The notes under the pieces were generated by a model, which saw nothing but the letters and a program-made list of their open reading frames with translations, was not told the DNA's origin and ran no database searches. Made by a program: the position numbers and the translations under genes. A stretch of DNA of 50,161 nt from JAFDVL01 sp043736395. GTDB lineage: Bacteria; Acidobacteriota; Blastocatellia; RBC074. The DNA lies in contig JAYTCQ010000246.1 of assembly GCA_043736395.1 (NCBI GenBank), forward strand, positions 1-50,161, written 5' to 3'. Positions 1 to 8,965 of this stretch are shown in pieces. Every line of letters starts with the position of its first letter. Position 1 is the stretch's first letter.

Positions 1-62
1 CCACAGCGATGTGAAGAATACCAAAGCTACGCCCAGCCGCAGCACTCCAGACGCTCCGCGTT
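1..62. repeat. partial copy of a dispersed hairpin repeat
   Basis: Bases 17-54 closely match the right arm (28647-28684) of the long inverted repeat near 28.6 kb, and the preceding bases also resemble its loop. Only one arm is inside the window, so the sequence starts inside a hairpin element. This is a usual place for an assembly to break. Confidence 0.7.
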
Positions 63-78
63 ACTTTAGAATTTTTTC

Positions 79-273
79 TTAATCGAAAATTTCCTGAACT
101 CTGCCAACCTGTCCATCTTCCAGGCGAACTTTAATTCCGTGCGGATGCGTCGGCGAATTCGTCAAAATATCTCTGACAATTCCGCGCGTTCTTCGTCCTG
201 TTCGCTGATCTTGTTTGAGTACAATTTCAACGGTTATGCCTGCTTTTATATCTTTTCGATTTTGACCGTTCAT
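79..273 (-). CDS. ywbE: YwbE family small protein (DUF2196)
   Basis: The 64-residue product matches the YwbE family across its whole length. The family hallmarks are visible: an N-terminal MNGQNRKDIKAG, a central VLKQDQRTG segment, and a C-terminal THPHGIKVRLEDGQVGRVQ. The family is widespread in bacteria and is a small beta-rich fold; its biochemical role is unknown to me. The ATG lies 9 nt after the stop of the GH95 gene on the same strand, so the two are probably co-transcribed. The shared operon probably reflects position and need not mean shared function. The start fits the conserved family N-terminus. Confidence 0.88.
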   Translation of the reverse strand: MNGQNRKDIKAGITVEIVLKQDQRTGRRTRGIVRDILTNSPTHPHGIKVRLEDGQVGRVQEIFD

Positions 274-282
274 AAGTATTTA

Positions 283-2643
283 TCAGTTCGGAGTGATGAG
301 ATAATTTTTTCCTGCTGTGGATTTAAAGCTTACAGTTCCATCCTGTGCTGTAGTTTTCAAAAGCTTACCAAATGATTTTACCGAAACAGAATTTTTATAG
401 CGCACGACACAAGGCAATCCGGCTTTGGATTTAATGACCGCATTCACTAAATTTCCGTCCTTCCATTTCAGATCAACTTCAAATCCGCCACGCCCGCGAA
501 GCCCTTTGATTTCGCCACTTCCCCACGCTTTCGGCAAGGCTGGCAACAAATGAATTTCACCCGCGTGGCTCTGCATCAACATCTCCGCCATCCCCGCCGT
601 ACCACCAAAATTCCCATCAATCTGAAACGGCGGATGATTATCGAATAAATTCGGATGCGTAGATTTCGCCAGCAACGCGACTACATTTTCGTGCGCTGTA
701 TCGCCTTCTTCCAGCCGCGCCCAAAAATTAATAATCCACGCCCGGCTCCATCCCGTATGCCCGCTGCCTGCTTTTAATCTGCGCTCCAGCGTAGTCCGCG
801 CCGCCTTCGCGAGTTCCGGCGTACCGCGCAACGTGATCTGATTTCCCGGATGCAACGCGAACAATTGTGAGATGTGGCGATGCCCCGGATCAGGTTCTTC
901 GTAATCTTCCATCCATTCCTGTAACTGTCCGTACTTGCCAATTTGAAGCTTCGGCAAACGATCGCGTGTAGCGATTATTTTTTGGCGAAACTCTTCATCT
1001 TTTCCCAGAATTTGACTGGATTCAATCACCCGCGAAAACAACGCGTACGCAATTTCCGAGTCCATCGTCGGAGCCATCACAAGTTTGCCAACTTCGCCAG
1101 CACTCGTGCGGTATCTATTTTCCGGTGAGATCGAAGGCCCCGTAATCAAATGCCCTTTGCCGTCATCCTGCAAATAATCCAGAAAGAATTCCGCCGCTTC
1201 TTTCATAACCGGATAAGCGCGAAATTCGAGAAAAACTTTGTTGCGCGTGTAATCATAATGATCCCATAAATGCAGGCTCAACCACGCCGCACCCATCGGC
1301 CAAATGCCGGAGCCGACACCATCAATCGGAACCGCATGACCCCACGCATCTGTGTTGTGATGGAGCACAAACCCACGCGCACCATAGAGATTTTTCGCTA
1401 CGTTACGTCCATCAGCGCGAGCATTTTCGATGAGGTCAAAAAGCGGTTCGTGCATCTCCGAAAGGTTCGTGACTTCTGCCGGCCAGTAATTCATTTCGGT
1501 GTTGATGTTGATCGTAAATTTGCTATCCCACGACGGAGCCAGTTTGTCATTCCAGATGCCTTGCAGGTTCGCCGCCATTGATCCCGGACGGCTGCACGCC
1601 ATCAACAAATATCTTCCGAACTGAAAATATAAAGCCTCCAGCGCAAGATCATTTTCGCCTGCCTTCACGCGAGCTAATCGTTCATCGGTTGGCAAATCTG
1701 GAGATGCTGTCTCCAGATTGAAAGCCACGCGGCGCATCAATTTTTGATGATCGCTGACGTGAGCTACGCGTAATTGTTTGAATGTTTTTTTCGCGGCTTG
1801 CAAATACTCTTCGCATTTCGCCGCTGGATTTTTTTCTTTGAAATTTGTCGCTGCCGCAAAAACTAGAGTCACGGCATTTGCGTTCTCAACAATCAATTCA
1901 TTGCCGTCTACGCGGAGCTTTCCGCCTTCGGGCATAGCCTGCAAGATGCCTTGAAATTTGACGCCGACTTTGCGTTCATCAGGATGATTTTTGTCCCGGG
2001 CAATCGCTTCGCCGCCCATCACGATGCGGTTGCGACTGACCAAAGCCATCGTCACATCCTGTTCACGCGTCATCGAAGCAGCAAAAGAAATTCCGCCGGG
2101 CTTGTCGCTGGTCAAGCGAATAATAATCACTTGATCGGGAGCCGAAGAAAAAATTTCGCGGATAAAATGAGCATCGCCAATCTTGTAGCTCACCCGCGCA
2201 ACACCTGAATCCAAATCAAGTTCGCGCCTGTAATCGCTCGGATTTTCCTGATTCAAAAAGCGTAATTTTAAATCTCCAAACGGCTGATACGGAGGCAACC
2301 TGCGCGGCGTAGAAATAATATTTTTATCCGCCAGAATTTCCGCTTCTTTCACCTTTCCCGCCATCAATAACCTGCGCACTTCCGCGATGGAGGCTGCGCC
2401 ATTCGGATTATTCCGGTCGCGCCTTTCCCCCGCCCAAATCGTATCTTCGTTGATCTGCAAACGCTCTTCCTGCACGCCGCCAAACACCATCGCGCCGAGG
2501 CGTCCATTGCCAATGGGCAAAGCCTCTTCCCACTTGACAGCAGGCTGGCGGTACCAGAGTTTTTGAGAATTCACAGGAGCCTGCGCCGCGCCATAACTCA
2601 CGCCAACGACACACAAAAGAAGAGCCGCAAACCATCGTTTCAT
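283..2643 (-). CDS. GH95 family alpha-L-fucosidase, secreted
   Basis: The 786-residue protein opens with a signal peptide (MKRWFAALLLCVVGVSYGAAQA) and then the GH95 N-terminal beta domain (WYRQPAVKWEEALPIGNGRLGAMVFG, residues 30-55). The catalytic (alpha/alpha)6 part carries the family signatures: FTININTEMNYWPAE with N379 and N381, SPENRY with E508, and PFQIDGNFGG with D676. These match the asparagines, the general acid and the aspartate of the inverting 1,2-alpha-L-fucosidases known from this family. Length is normal for GH95. It probably removes terminal fucose from plant or microbial glycans outside the cytoplasm. Some family members act on L-galactose instead, so the exact substrate is uncertain. 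A purine-rich AAAGGAAA precedes the ATG. Confidence 0.9.
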   Translation of the reverse strand: MKRWFAALLLCVVGVSYGAAQAPVNSQKLWYRQPAVKWEEALPIGNGRLGAMVFGGVQEERLQINEDTIWAGERRDRNNPNGAASIAEVRRLLMAGKVKEAEILADKNIISTPRRLPPYQPFGDLKLRFLNQENPSDYRRELDLDSGVARVSYKIGDAHFIREIFSSAPDQVIIIRLTSDKPGGISFAASMTREQDVTMALVSRNRIVMGGEAIARDKNHPDERKVGVKFQGILQAMPEGGKLRVDGNELIVENANAVTLVFAAATNFKEKNPAAKCEEYLQAAKKTFKQLRVAHVSDHQKLMRRVAFNLETASPDLPTDERLARVKAGENDLALEALYFQFGRYLLMACSRPGSMAANLQGIWNDKLAPSWDSKFTININTEMNYWPAEVTNLSEMHEPLFDLIENARADGRNVAKNLYGARGFVLHHNTDAWGHAVPIDGVGSGIWPMGAAWLSLHLWDHYDYTRNKVFLEFRAYPVMKEAAEFFLDYLQDDGKGHLITGPSISPENRYRTSAGEVGKLVMAPTMDSEIAYALFSRVIESSQILGKDEEFRQKIIATRDRLPKLQIGKYGQLQEWMEDYEEPDPGHRHISQLFALHPGNQITLRGTPELAKAARTTLERRLKAGSGHTGWSRAWIINFWARLEEGDTAHENVVALLAKSTHPNLFDNHPPFQIDGNFGGTAGMAEMLMQSHAGEIHLLPALPKAWGSGEIKGLRGRGGFEVDLKWKDGNLVNAVIKSKAGLPCVVRYKNSVSVKSFGKLLKTTAQDGTVSFKSTAGKNYLITPN

Positions 2644-2783
2644 TGAATTGAATTTCCTTTCAGAATTGACGCCGAGAATCTATCACGAAGCAAAGAGGCG
2701 CGTGTAGGGCAAACATTCTTTATTGCTCAAATCCTGCATTTATGAGAGCATTTAATTAGATGCTTTAAGAGTGAGGTTTATTT

Positions 2784-3077
2784 ATGCTCGACATCAAAGA
2801 AGACATTCAATCGCTAACAGATTTCAAACGGAATACAGCGGAGTTTATGCAACAGTTACAGCAAACCAAGCGACCGCTAATCCTAACGGTAAACGGCAAA
2901 GCCGAACTCGTAGTGCAGGATGCGGAAAGTTATCAGGCTACGATGGAAGCGGCAGAGGACGCCAAAACCTTGAAAGCTTTGTTAGCCGCAAAAGCTGGCA
3001 AAGGTCGCCCCGCGACAGAGTTTTTTGCGGAGCTACGAAAAAAATATAACCTTCCCGAAAAGAGACCGCGCAAGTGA
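2784..3077 (+). CDS. type II antitoxin, Phd/YefM family
   Basis: The 97-residue protein has the Phd/YefM N-terminal DNA-binding fold (residues 1-60), seen in SLTDFKRNTAEFMQQL followed by RPLILTVNGKAELVVQDAESYQ. The tail (residues 60-97) is charged and likely disordered until it wraps the toxin. It should neutralise the toxin encoded next and repress the shared promoter. A GAGG sits about 8 nt before the ATG. Its TGA overlaps the GTG start of the toxin in the sequence GTGA, so translation is probably coupled. Confidence 0.88.
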   Translation: MLDIKEDIQSLTDFKRNTAEFMQQLQQTKRPLILTVNGKAELVVQDAESYQATMEAAEDAKTLKALLAAKAGKGRPATEFFAELRKKYNLPEKRPRK

Positions 3078-3376
3078 GTTATCAAATTGCCCTTGAAGAA
3101 GAAGCTGAGCAGGATATTGATGCTGCTACGGCGTGGATGGCGCAACACTCGCCGGACAAGGCCACACTGTGGTACTTCGACGTTCAGGAAGCAATTGCAA
3201 GCCTTCAAAATTTGCCGTTTCGTTGTCCACTTGCACCTGAAAGCAAAACGTTCGGAGCCGAGATTCGCCATCTCATTTTTGGCAAATATCGAATCCTCTT
3301 CATTGTGATTGATGAAAGTGTTTATGTGCTGCGCGTTCGGCATGGGGCGCAGGACACTTTAAAATTTGAGGAATAA
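3074..3376 (+). CDS. type II toxin, RelE/ParE family
   Basis: The 100-residue protein is a RelE/ParE-fold toxin. The N-terminal helices (EEEAEQDIDAATAWMA) are followed by the strand-rich core ending EIRHLIFGKYRILFIVIDESVYVLRVRHGAQ, which is the usual C-terminal signature. Members are either ribosome-dependent mRNA endonucleases (RelE) or gyrase poisons (ParE); the sequence alone does not settle which. The GTG start overlaps the antitoxin stop by 4 nt, the standard arrangement of these pairs. It lies directly upstream of a SIR2 defence-type gene, so it may belong to a small defence patch. Confidence 0.88.
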   Translation: MSYQIALEEEAEQDIDAATAWMAQHSPDKATLWYFDVQEAIASLQNLPFRCPLAPESKTFGAEIRHLIFGKYRILFIVIDESVYVLRVRHGAQDTLKFEE

Positions 3377-3563
3377 GGACAGCTCTCTTTGATAAGAAAT
3401 GCTTAGTCGGGTAATTTCTTTTTCGTAAAATACACCAGCTTGCCGCGCAACATTCTCGGTCATCGTGCTTGGTTGCGAAATCTTAAAATGGCTGTGGTTG
3501 ATTACGATAATTTGCTTTATCTCAGTCTTTGTAGCTCATAACGCCTGATCAAGAGGAAACCAC

Positions 3564-6440
3564 ATGTCAGTACTCACCATTCCCCCAAAACTAGTCAGAA
3601 ATATCGTCAAAGGAAAATGTGTAGTTTTTGTCGGTGCCGGATTATCGGTGGGGGCTGGCCTGCCCGATTGGGGTGGATTACTAAAGCTAATGATCGAGTG
3701 GGTAGTTGAAAATGGAATTGTTATCCCTCAACAGTCAGAATTAATAAAGCATCTTCGTAACAAGGAATTTCTACTTGTCGCAGACAATCTTGAAAATATC
3801 CTTCGGGGCAAAGATTTGCGGGACTGCTTAAAAAGTATCTTTGACAGTTCTCATAAACCGTTGATACCCAAAGAAGCGCATTTGCTTTTAACCAGGCTCC
3901 CTTTTTACGCAGCATTAACGACGAATTATGACCGTTTACTTGAATCCGCATACGCTCAAGAACGTCGTGTTACACCTAAACAAATACTGTTCAATAACAG
4001 GCGTGAGCTAGGAAGCCTCCTCAATGAAGATGACTTTTATATTCTAAAAACTCACGGAACTATTGATGACGTTGAAACAATAATACTCGGTAAGAAGAGT
4101 TATTCCCGCTTAATACATGGGGAAGAAGGCACTGCGTACAAGAAGCACCTAGAAGTGCTTCTCTCAACAAAAACTTTTTTCTTTGTCGGTTTCAGCCTGA
4201 CTGATCCAGACCTGAAATTGCTAATGGAAAAATTGTCAGAAGTTTTCAAAGGGCACTCAAACACTCATTACGCCCTTATGGATAATACGGCAGATAAGAA
4301 TACCGGTGAGGCGAAAATGACAGACCTTCAGATACAGAACTGGGACGAGCATTACAACATCAAGATATTGCCTTATGAAACTCTGAATGGTGATCATAAA
4401 GAAGTCGAAGGGTTTCTAGAAAATCTTATTGCGAGAGTTAATGAGGCACAGAATAATAGTTCTCCATCGTCGAAGACACATTCACCAAAAACCATAACTT
4501 CGCTACCATCTCAATCGCCAAATCCCCCTAATGGTCTAGATAAAAATTCTCAAAAATCTCTTTGGCAAAATCAGTTAGAGGAACTTGGCACTAGAGTGAA
4601 TCAAGTCTTAAGCTCTGACGATGATCTCTTTGGAGACTTGGATAAGAAATTAGCCCATCAGGAATTAGCAAGATTACAGCTCTTAACAACAACCTGGCTA
4701 TCATCTAAAGTTTCTGACAGCTTTCTTGGGATGCACGAGATGAACTACCTTTACTTAGAGCGGCAAAAATTAGCACTAACGAGAGCCGAAAAAATGTTTA
4801 TGGCGCGTATGTTGCTTGAGACTGATTCTGATTACGTTTCAGGATGGTTTTGGCTTTTAGATGTTTCACATGACCTTGTTGCCTTTCTAGCTCTCACTGA
4901 CCCCTTAGAAAAAATTCGAAGCAAGGCTTTTTATCTTTTAAGCGAGGCAAATATTCCAGTCAGTGACTTCATAGTAGAATCGGGAAATCGGCTAAGAACG
5001 ATATCGTATGATTTATCGCCTGAGGTGCGAAAAGCCTGGCTAAAATATCTTGGCATCGTTGGCACAGCAGAAGAATTACAGGCAATTGAACAAGCAGAGA
5101 TTGACGATGACCAAGAAGTTCGTAGTGAAGCACTCATTAGCAAATATTTAATCCAGCTTCGCATCAACCCAAGTCGAACATTTGAGCACATTCTTGCTGA
5201 CAAAAGAGTTGATATCAAAAACCTGTTTGCTGAAATAAATAAGCAGATCGCCAGCATAGCTTCGGTTTCACTCTTGAAGGCAATCAAGCACCAAGACGAC
5301 CAAGTCAGGCTATTCGTAGTAGAAGAACTTATTAGACGCAACGAACTTGTCTACGAAAAGTTAGTATCACTCAAAGAAGACTCTTCAAATAACATCAGAG
5401 AGCTATGCTACAGGCAGCTAATTAATCGTGGTGATAATTTAGCACCAGAGGATATATACCTAAATGTTCATGATGAAAGCTATGCGAGAAAATACAGCCG
5501 CAATTTTGTTTTGTTCAATCCTTCACCTGTTGACCCAAATTCCATAATTTGTGATTTATACAGAAGCTACGAAAGCGAGAAATTAGTAAAACTCACAGAA
5601 TGGAGTTTTCTACTCGGTCATATTGCATACAAAGCTCTAGTCCTGCAATTCTTCACTGAAAATGCTGCGCAACTTCGCTTTGATCTTGAAACTGAGTTTA
5701 GCAATGAAGTTGAAAGCTTTACTGAAATTTCAAAAGCAAAATGGTTAGAAATTGAAAAAAATACTTCTCCTTTTCTACGCCGCTCGCCATTTTCCCTATT
5801 TGGGGCACCATCAAAATCTGATAGTTCTCCTGAAGCACGTGCCAAAAGTGATGTAGAGGAGAGAAAGAATGAATATCTTGCAGCTGCTTTGTCTGCATTA
5901 GTAGTAAACGGAGAACCAACAGACTGTCAATTTGGTAGAAAATATCTTGCACACGACAACTATGATGTTCAACTTGAAGCTGTAAAAATAGTTAGACGTT
6001 TTGGTGATAAGTCCGACGTAGCAGCTCTCATGGAGATTGCCAAAACTACAGAAGGTATCCTTCAAGAAACTTCTGCTCAGGCTGTGATCAAATTGGCTGG
6101 CGATACAACTAAAAGTGCGACAGGTTTACTCCGAACAGCAGATGAAATTTTAATAAGCATTTTAATAACGCACTTTCTAAGCTCTGATGGTTCCTTTGAT
6201 GTAGAAGAATTTTTGGAACCATTTCTTGATGATTCACGCACTGAAGTGAGAATCGGCGTGCTAATCTATTTTCTTGAAAAATATTCAGAGAAGGAACTCG
6301 AATCCTTGCTGATCAGATACACAAGTAAAGAGACATATTTTTATGATGTGGTTTGTTGGCTAGACAGAATCCTTTATGCGCCTGATTGTCTTAAAGCTAT
6401 GTACCGCCAAAAACTCAGCAGAAAAATCTTGAAGATATAG
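3564..6440 (+). CDS. SIR2-domain NADase fused to a HEAT-like repeat region; candidate anti-phage effector
   Basis: The 958-residue protein has an N-terminal SIR2-like domain (about residues 10-290). It shows the NAD-binding FVGAGLS (22-28), the TTNYD motif with N121, KTHG with H164, and GFSLTDPDL (209-217). N and H at these points are the catalytic pair of NAD-hydrolysing SIR2 defence proteins. A Ser/Pro-rich linker (296-330) leads into about 630 residues that look helical and repeat-like, suggesting HEAT-type repeats. Size and order resemble DSR2-type effectors, which deplete NAD+ after sensing phage proteins; that function here is inference. Hand counts of sampled 60-base lines give about 38-42% GC, lower than nearby housekeeping genes, consistent with transfer. 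Neighbours are a toxin-antitoxin pair upstream and a Fic gene downstream. An AAGAGGAAA precedes the ATG. Confidence 0.85.
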   Translation: MSVLTIPPKLVRNIVKGKCVVFVGAGLSVGAGLPDWGGLLKLMIEWVVENGIVIPQQSELIKHLRNKEFLLVADNLENILRGKDLRDCLKSIFDSSHKPLIPKEAHLLLTRLPFYAALTTNYDRLLESAYAQERRVTPKQILFNNRRELGSLLNEDDFYILKTHGTIDDVETIILGKKSYSRLIHGEEGTAYKKHLEVLLSTKTFFFVGFSLTDPDLKLLMEKLSEVFKGHSNTHYALMDNTADKNTGEAKMTDLQIQNWDEHYNIKILPYETLNGDHKEVEGFLENLIARVNEAQNNSSPSSKTHSPKTITSLPSQSPNPPNGLDKNSQKSLWQNQLEELGTRVNQVLSSDDDLFGDLDKKLAHQELARLQLLTTTWLSSKVSDSFLGMHEMNYLYLERQKLALTRAEKMFMARMLLETDSDYVSGWFWLLDVSHDLVAFLALTDPLEKIRSKAFYLLSEANIPVSDFIVESGNRLRTISYDLSPEVRKAWLKYLGIVGTAEELQAIEQAEIDDDQEVRSEALISKYLIQLRINPSRTFEHILADKRVDIKNLFAEINKQIASIASVSLLKAIKHQDDQVRLFVVEELIRRNELVYEKLVSLKEDSSNNIRELCYRQLINRGDNLAPEDIYLNVHDESYARKYSRNFVLFNPSPVDPNSIICDLYRSYESEKLVKLTEWSFLLGHIAYKALVLQFFTENAAQLRFDLETEFSNEVESFTEISKAKWLEIEKNTSPFLRRSPFSLFGAPSKSDSSPEARAKSDVEERKNEYLAAALSALVVNGEPTDCQFGRKYLAHDNYDVQLEAVKIVRRFGDKSDVAALMEIAKTTEGILQETSAQAVIKLAGDTTKSATGLLRTADEILISILITHFLSSDGSFDVEEFLEPFLDDSRTEVRIGVLIYFLEKYSEKELESLLIRYTSKETYFYDVVCWLDRILYAPDCLKAMYRQKLSRKILKI

Positions 6441-6546
6441 TTTATGGTTTAGCGCTCTCAAGCAGGTTTTTGTCTATATAATCTTTAATACCTGCAAGTA
6501 TACCGATTCTTTTTCGCATACTTCCGAAGGAATCGGCTATTTGGTT

Positions 6547-7767
6547 TTACTGACGTATTTCATTCGGATACAAATCAGGAAACCAATAATTCGCCGCGTG
6601 TGCGGGAAAGCCGAGGCGGATCGCGCCTTTTTCTGATTTCGAATTTACTAATCCTTCCGTCAACAAATTCTTCAAAATATTACGTCCGGTGCGGTCGCTC
6701 ATTTCGATGATTTGGAAGGCGGCTCCGCGTGTCAGTTCGCCTTCGATGGCTAGTTGTTGCAAGAGCTTCGCAGCGCGTGGATGCAGGCTGTTCGCGGGTT
6801 TTCCGGCGACATTCACGATCAATCCGGCGTTGCGGAGTTCCACATATTTTCCCAGCCGATGCAGAAAATCCTGCAAGCTTAAAAGACCGTTCATGTAATT
6901 CGCCTGATCCAGGCAAACCGTCAAAAAGAAGTGGCAAAATTCCGTCAAGGCGCGGTCTGATAAATTTCCGCGTCCGTCCAAATCATTCGTTCGCTGAGCA
7001 TCCGCTGACGCTAAATATTTTCTGTATTCATCCCGCTTATGCGCCAGCCCGCGACTTATATTCCACAACCCGTATCCGGCTAAATTAATGCGATGAAAAT
7101 AGGCGTCGGTGAACAGCCGGGCTATACGTCCGTTGCCGTCTAAAAACGGATGAATCCACATCAGGCGATGATGCGCAGCGGCTAACGCAATGATGGGACG
7201 CAGTCCGTACATTTTGGTCGGATCATATATTTTTTCAAATCGTTGCAGAAAATTCGGTAAGGCTTCAGGCGCGGGAGCTACGTGCTGACCGACCTGCACA
7301 AAACGCTTACGAATTGCGCCAGCGTCAACCCATTCTTTTTTACGCGCTTCGCCTTTGACCCAGCGCAATCCCGCTGGCAGCGATTCATAAAATTCGTGAT
7401 GCATCCAACATAAAAATTCTTGTGAGGCGACATTGATTGCAGGTTGGCTGCTGAGGCGCGTGGCAACTTTGTGTTGCACCTCGATGTGAATGCTACTTTC
7501 GATTTGCAGGTCACGCTTTTTTTGATCCGCAGAATAGTCCTGCCGCATGGCGCGTTCGATGTCTATCGGGTGCGTGCTGTGTCCTTCGATTAGGTTGCTG
7601 TAATAACTATTTACGATCCGCAAGGAATCCTGAATCGAGGTCAGAACGATAGGCGAAAGACGACCTTCGAGTTTGGCGGAAACGGCTACGAGTTCACGCG
7701 CGAGGTCTTCCAGTTCGCTCGTACGAGCGGGAAACAGCGGCTCCATTTGGCTGATATTGGTGTACAT
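6547..7767 (-). CDS. Fic family protein (AMP-transferase-type) with C-terminal winged helix
   Basis: The 406-residue protein carries the Fic core motif HPFLDGNGRIAR (H206 to R217), with the catalytic histidine and the phosphate-binding residues intact. Upstream, SNLIEG at 57-62 matches the (S/T)xxxE(G/N) inhibitory motif in N-terminal position, so the enzyme is probably self-inhibited (class II). The N-terminal segment (1-50) resembles the Fic/DOC N domain. The last 80 residues look like a winged helix (GAAFQIIEMSDRTGRNILKNLLTEGLV). Such proteins AMPylate protein targets and are often autoregulated. The gene converges on the SIR2 gene, with a 7-bp inverted repeat (6503-6509/6530-6536) in the 106-nt gap that could serve both as a terminator. 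Confidence 0.9.
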   Translation of the reverse strand: MYTNISQMEPLFPARTSELEDLARELVAVSAKLEGRLSPIVLTSIQDSLRIVNSYYSNLIEGHSTHPIDIERAMRQDYSADQKKRDLQIESSIHIEVQHKVATRLSSQPAINVASQEFLCWMHHEFYESLPAGLRWVKGEARKKEWVDAGAIRKRFVQVGQHVAPAPEALPNFLQRFEKIYDPTKMYGLRPIIALAAAHHRLMWIHPFLDGNGRIARLFTDAYFHRINLAGYGLWNISRGLAHKRDEYRKYLASADAQRTNDLDGRGNLSDRALTEFCHFFLTVCLDQANYMNGLLSLQDFLHRLGKYVELRNAGLIVNVAGKPANSLHPRAAKLLQQLAIEGELTRGAAFQIIEMSDRTGRNILKNLLTEGLVNSKSEKGAIRLGFPAHAANYWFPDLYPNEIRQ

Positions 7768-7905
7768 TTTTGCCGATCTTTTTGCCGATCCAAAATCTTC
7801 ATTCTAGTCAATAAAGAAAATAGTTTAGCAGATTGGCTGAGGCAATAAAAGGAGTAAAAATTGCCGATCTTATGTCCAATGGAATCAAGTTAAGGAAAAC
7901 TTTTT

Positions 7906-8063
7906 CTAGTAGCCCAGCCGTTCACGGCTGGGAAGCGTGACAATCAATCGTGCAGCCCGATTCATCGGGCTTTTGCTGCGGCTTTAGCCCTTGTTTCTGG
8001 GCGCTGAAGCGCCGCTGGAAAATTTATCCGTTCTCCCCCAGCCGTGAACGGCTGGGCTAATAG
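7906..8063. repeat. compound palindromic repeat element
   Basis: Arms at 7906-7932 and 8037-8063 are near-perfect inverted repeats, and each arm is itself a hairpin (CCCAGCCGT-TC-ACGGCTGGG). Between them lies another hairpin (AGCCCGAT-TC-ATCGGGCT) and further GC-rich short repeats. The element fills most of the 370-nt gap between the Fic and RraA genes; I see no gene in it. It looks like a non-autonomous dispersed element. Confidence 0.7.
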
Positions 8064-8137
8064 AAAAAAGCATTATTTACACATTGCTTAACTTAATGTC
8101 ATTGATCTTATGGCCGGGCTAAAATCACATACTGCCT

Positions 8138-8830
8138 TTACATAATGCCGAAGGTTGCAAAGGCTTCGCAGGCACTCATGCCCTCTTGAATTGCTTTTTG
8201 GACAAGTTTTTCGCCGCGTGCTTTTTCGACGGCTTTGGTGAAGGCTTCTTCTTCGGCTTCTTGTGGGATCACGATTACGCCGTCAATGTCTCCGAAAATA
8301 ATATCGCCGGGGTTGATGCGGACGCCTTCGATTTCGAGCGGGACGCGGAAGTCGAGGACTTTGCCGCGCGGGCCTTGATCCTGGGCGTAGCGTCCGCTTG
8401 AGAAAACGGGAAATCCGAGTTGTAAAATTCCGAAGGTGTCGCGGGAGTAACCGTCTACCACTGCGCCCGCCGCGCCAAGCTTCATCGCACGCGTGCTCAT
8501 CAATTCGCCCCACAACGCGTAACGCGGCGAGCCTCCGGTACAGACATAAATTTCGTTTGGTTTTAAATCGTCCAGAGCTTCGAGCATTAAGCCGAACGGT
8601 TTTGCCATGATTGGATTGTTAGAACTCGTGACAGCTTCGGTGAAGACATCGGCTTCGAGGACGGGCATGGCGCGTCCGATGGTGACCATATCGTCGCACA
8701 GCGGTTGCAGGCGCGGCGGGAGGAACTGATGGAGCAAACCCATTTTGTCCATGACGTCACCGACTACGGCGGTGAATAATTCCTGTTTGGCGAGCGTGAA
8801 AAGTTCTTCGTCTGATTTCCAAAGTTTCAT
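8138..8830 (-). CDS. RraA family protein (HMG aldolase / oxaloacetate decarboxylase-like)
   Basis: The 230-residue protein belongs to the RraA/dimethylmenaquinone-methyltransferase-like fold. Characteristic stretches are SSNNPIMAKPFGLMLEA, LWGELMSTRAMKLGAAGAVVDGYSRD and PGDIIFGDIDGVIVIP. The glycine plus Arg-Asp pair in these stretches builds the metal and pyruvate site of 4-hydroxy-4-methyl-2-oxoglutarate aldolases. The family also contains inhibitors of RNase E, but the full active-site pattern favours an aldolase or decarboxylase. No pathway partner is adjacent, so the substrate is not known. The old annotation as a methyltransferase should not be used. Confidence 0.85.
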   Translation of the reverse strand: MKLWKSDEELFTLAKQELFTAVVGDVMDKMGLLHQFLPPRLQPLCDDMVTIGRAMPVLEADVFTEAVTSSNNPIMAKPFGLMLEALDDLKPNEIYVCTGGSPRYALWGELMSTRAMKLGAAGAVVDGYSRDTFGILQLGFPVFSSGRYAQDQGPRGKVLDFRVPLEIEGVRINPGDIIFGDIDGVIVIPQEAEEEAFTKAVEKARGEKLVQKAIQEGMSACEAFATFGIM

Positions 8831-8930
8831 GTGTTACCTGCTTGTTTTCGATGATGCGGAGAGCGTGAAATTTATTTATGCCACGATCTTTGACAGGCTT
8901 CAAGAACCACAAGATATGGACAACTTTATC

Positions 8931-8959
8931 TTGACGCTACACCATATCAGGTGTAGTAT
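8931..8959 (+). promoter_or_regulatory. sigma-70-like promoter with inverted-repeat operator in the spacer
   Basis: TTGACG (8931-8936) and TAGTAT (8954-8959) are separated by exactly 17 bases. The spacer holds a perfect 7-bp inverted repeat, CTACACC (8937-8943) and GGTGTAG (8950-8956), with 6 bases between; the right half runs into the -10 box. A dimeric repressor bound here would block RNA polymerase. No coding gene follows on the plus strand before the terminator at 9083. Confidence 0.6.
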
Positions 8960-8965
8960 TACCCG

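Noticed and set aside
3400..3545. Open frame on the minus strand between the RelE-type toxin and the SIR2 gene (contains an MTENVARQAGVFYEKEIT-like stretch)
   Set aside because: It begins after an in-frame stop without a good start or ribosome-binding site, and no family was recognised; possibly a remnant but not supportable.
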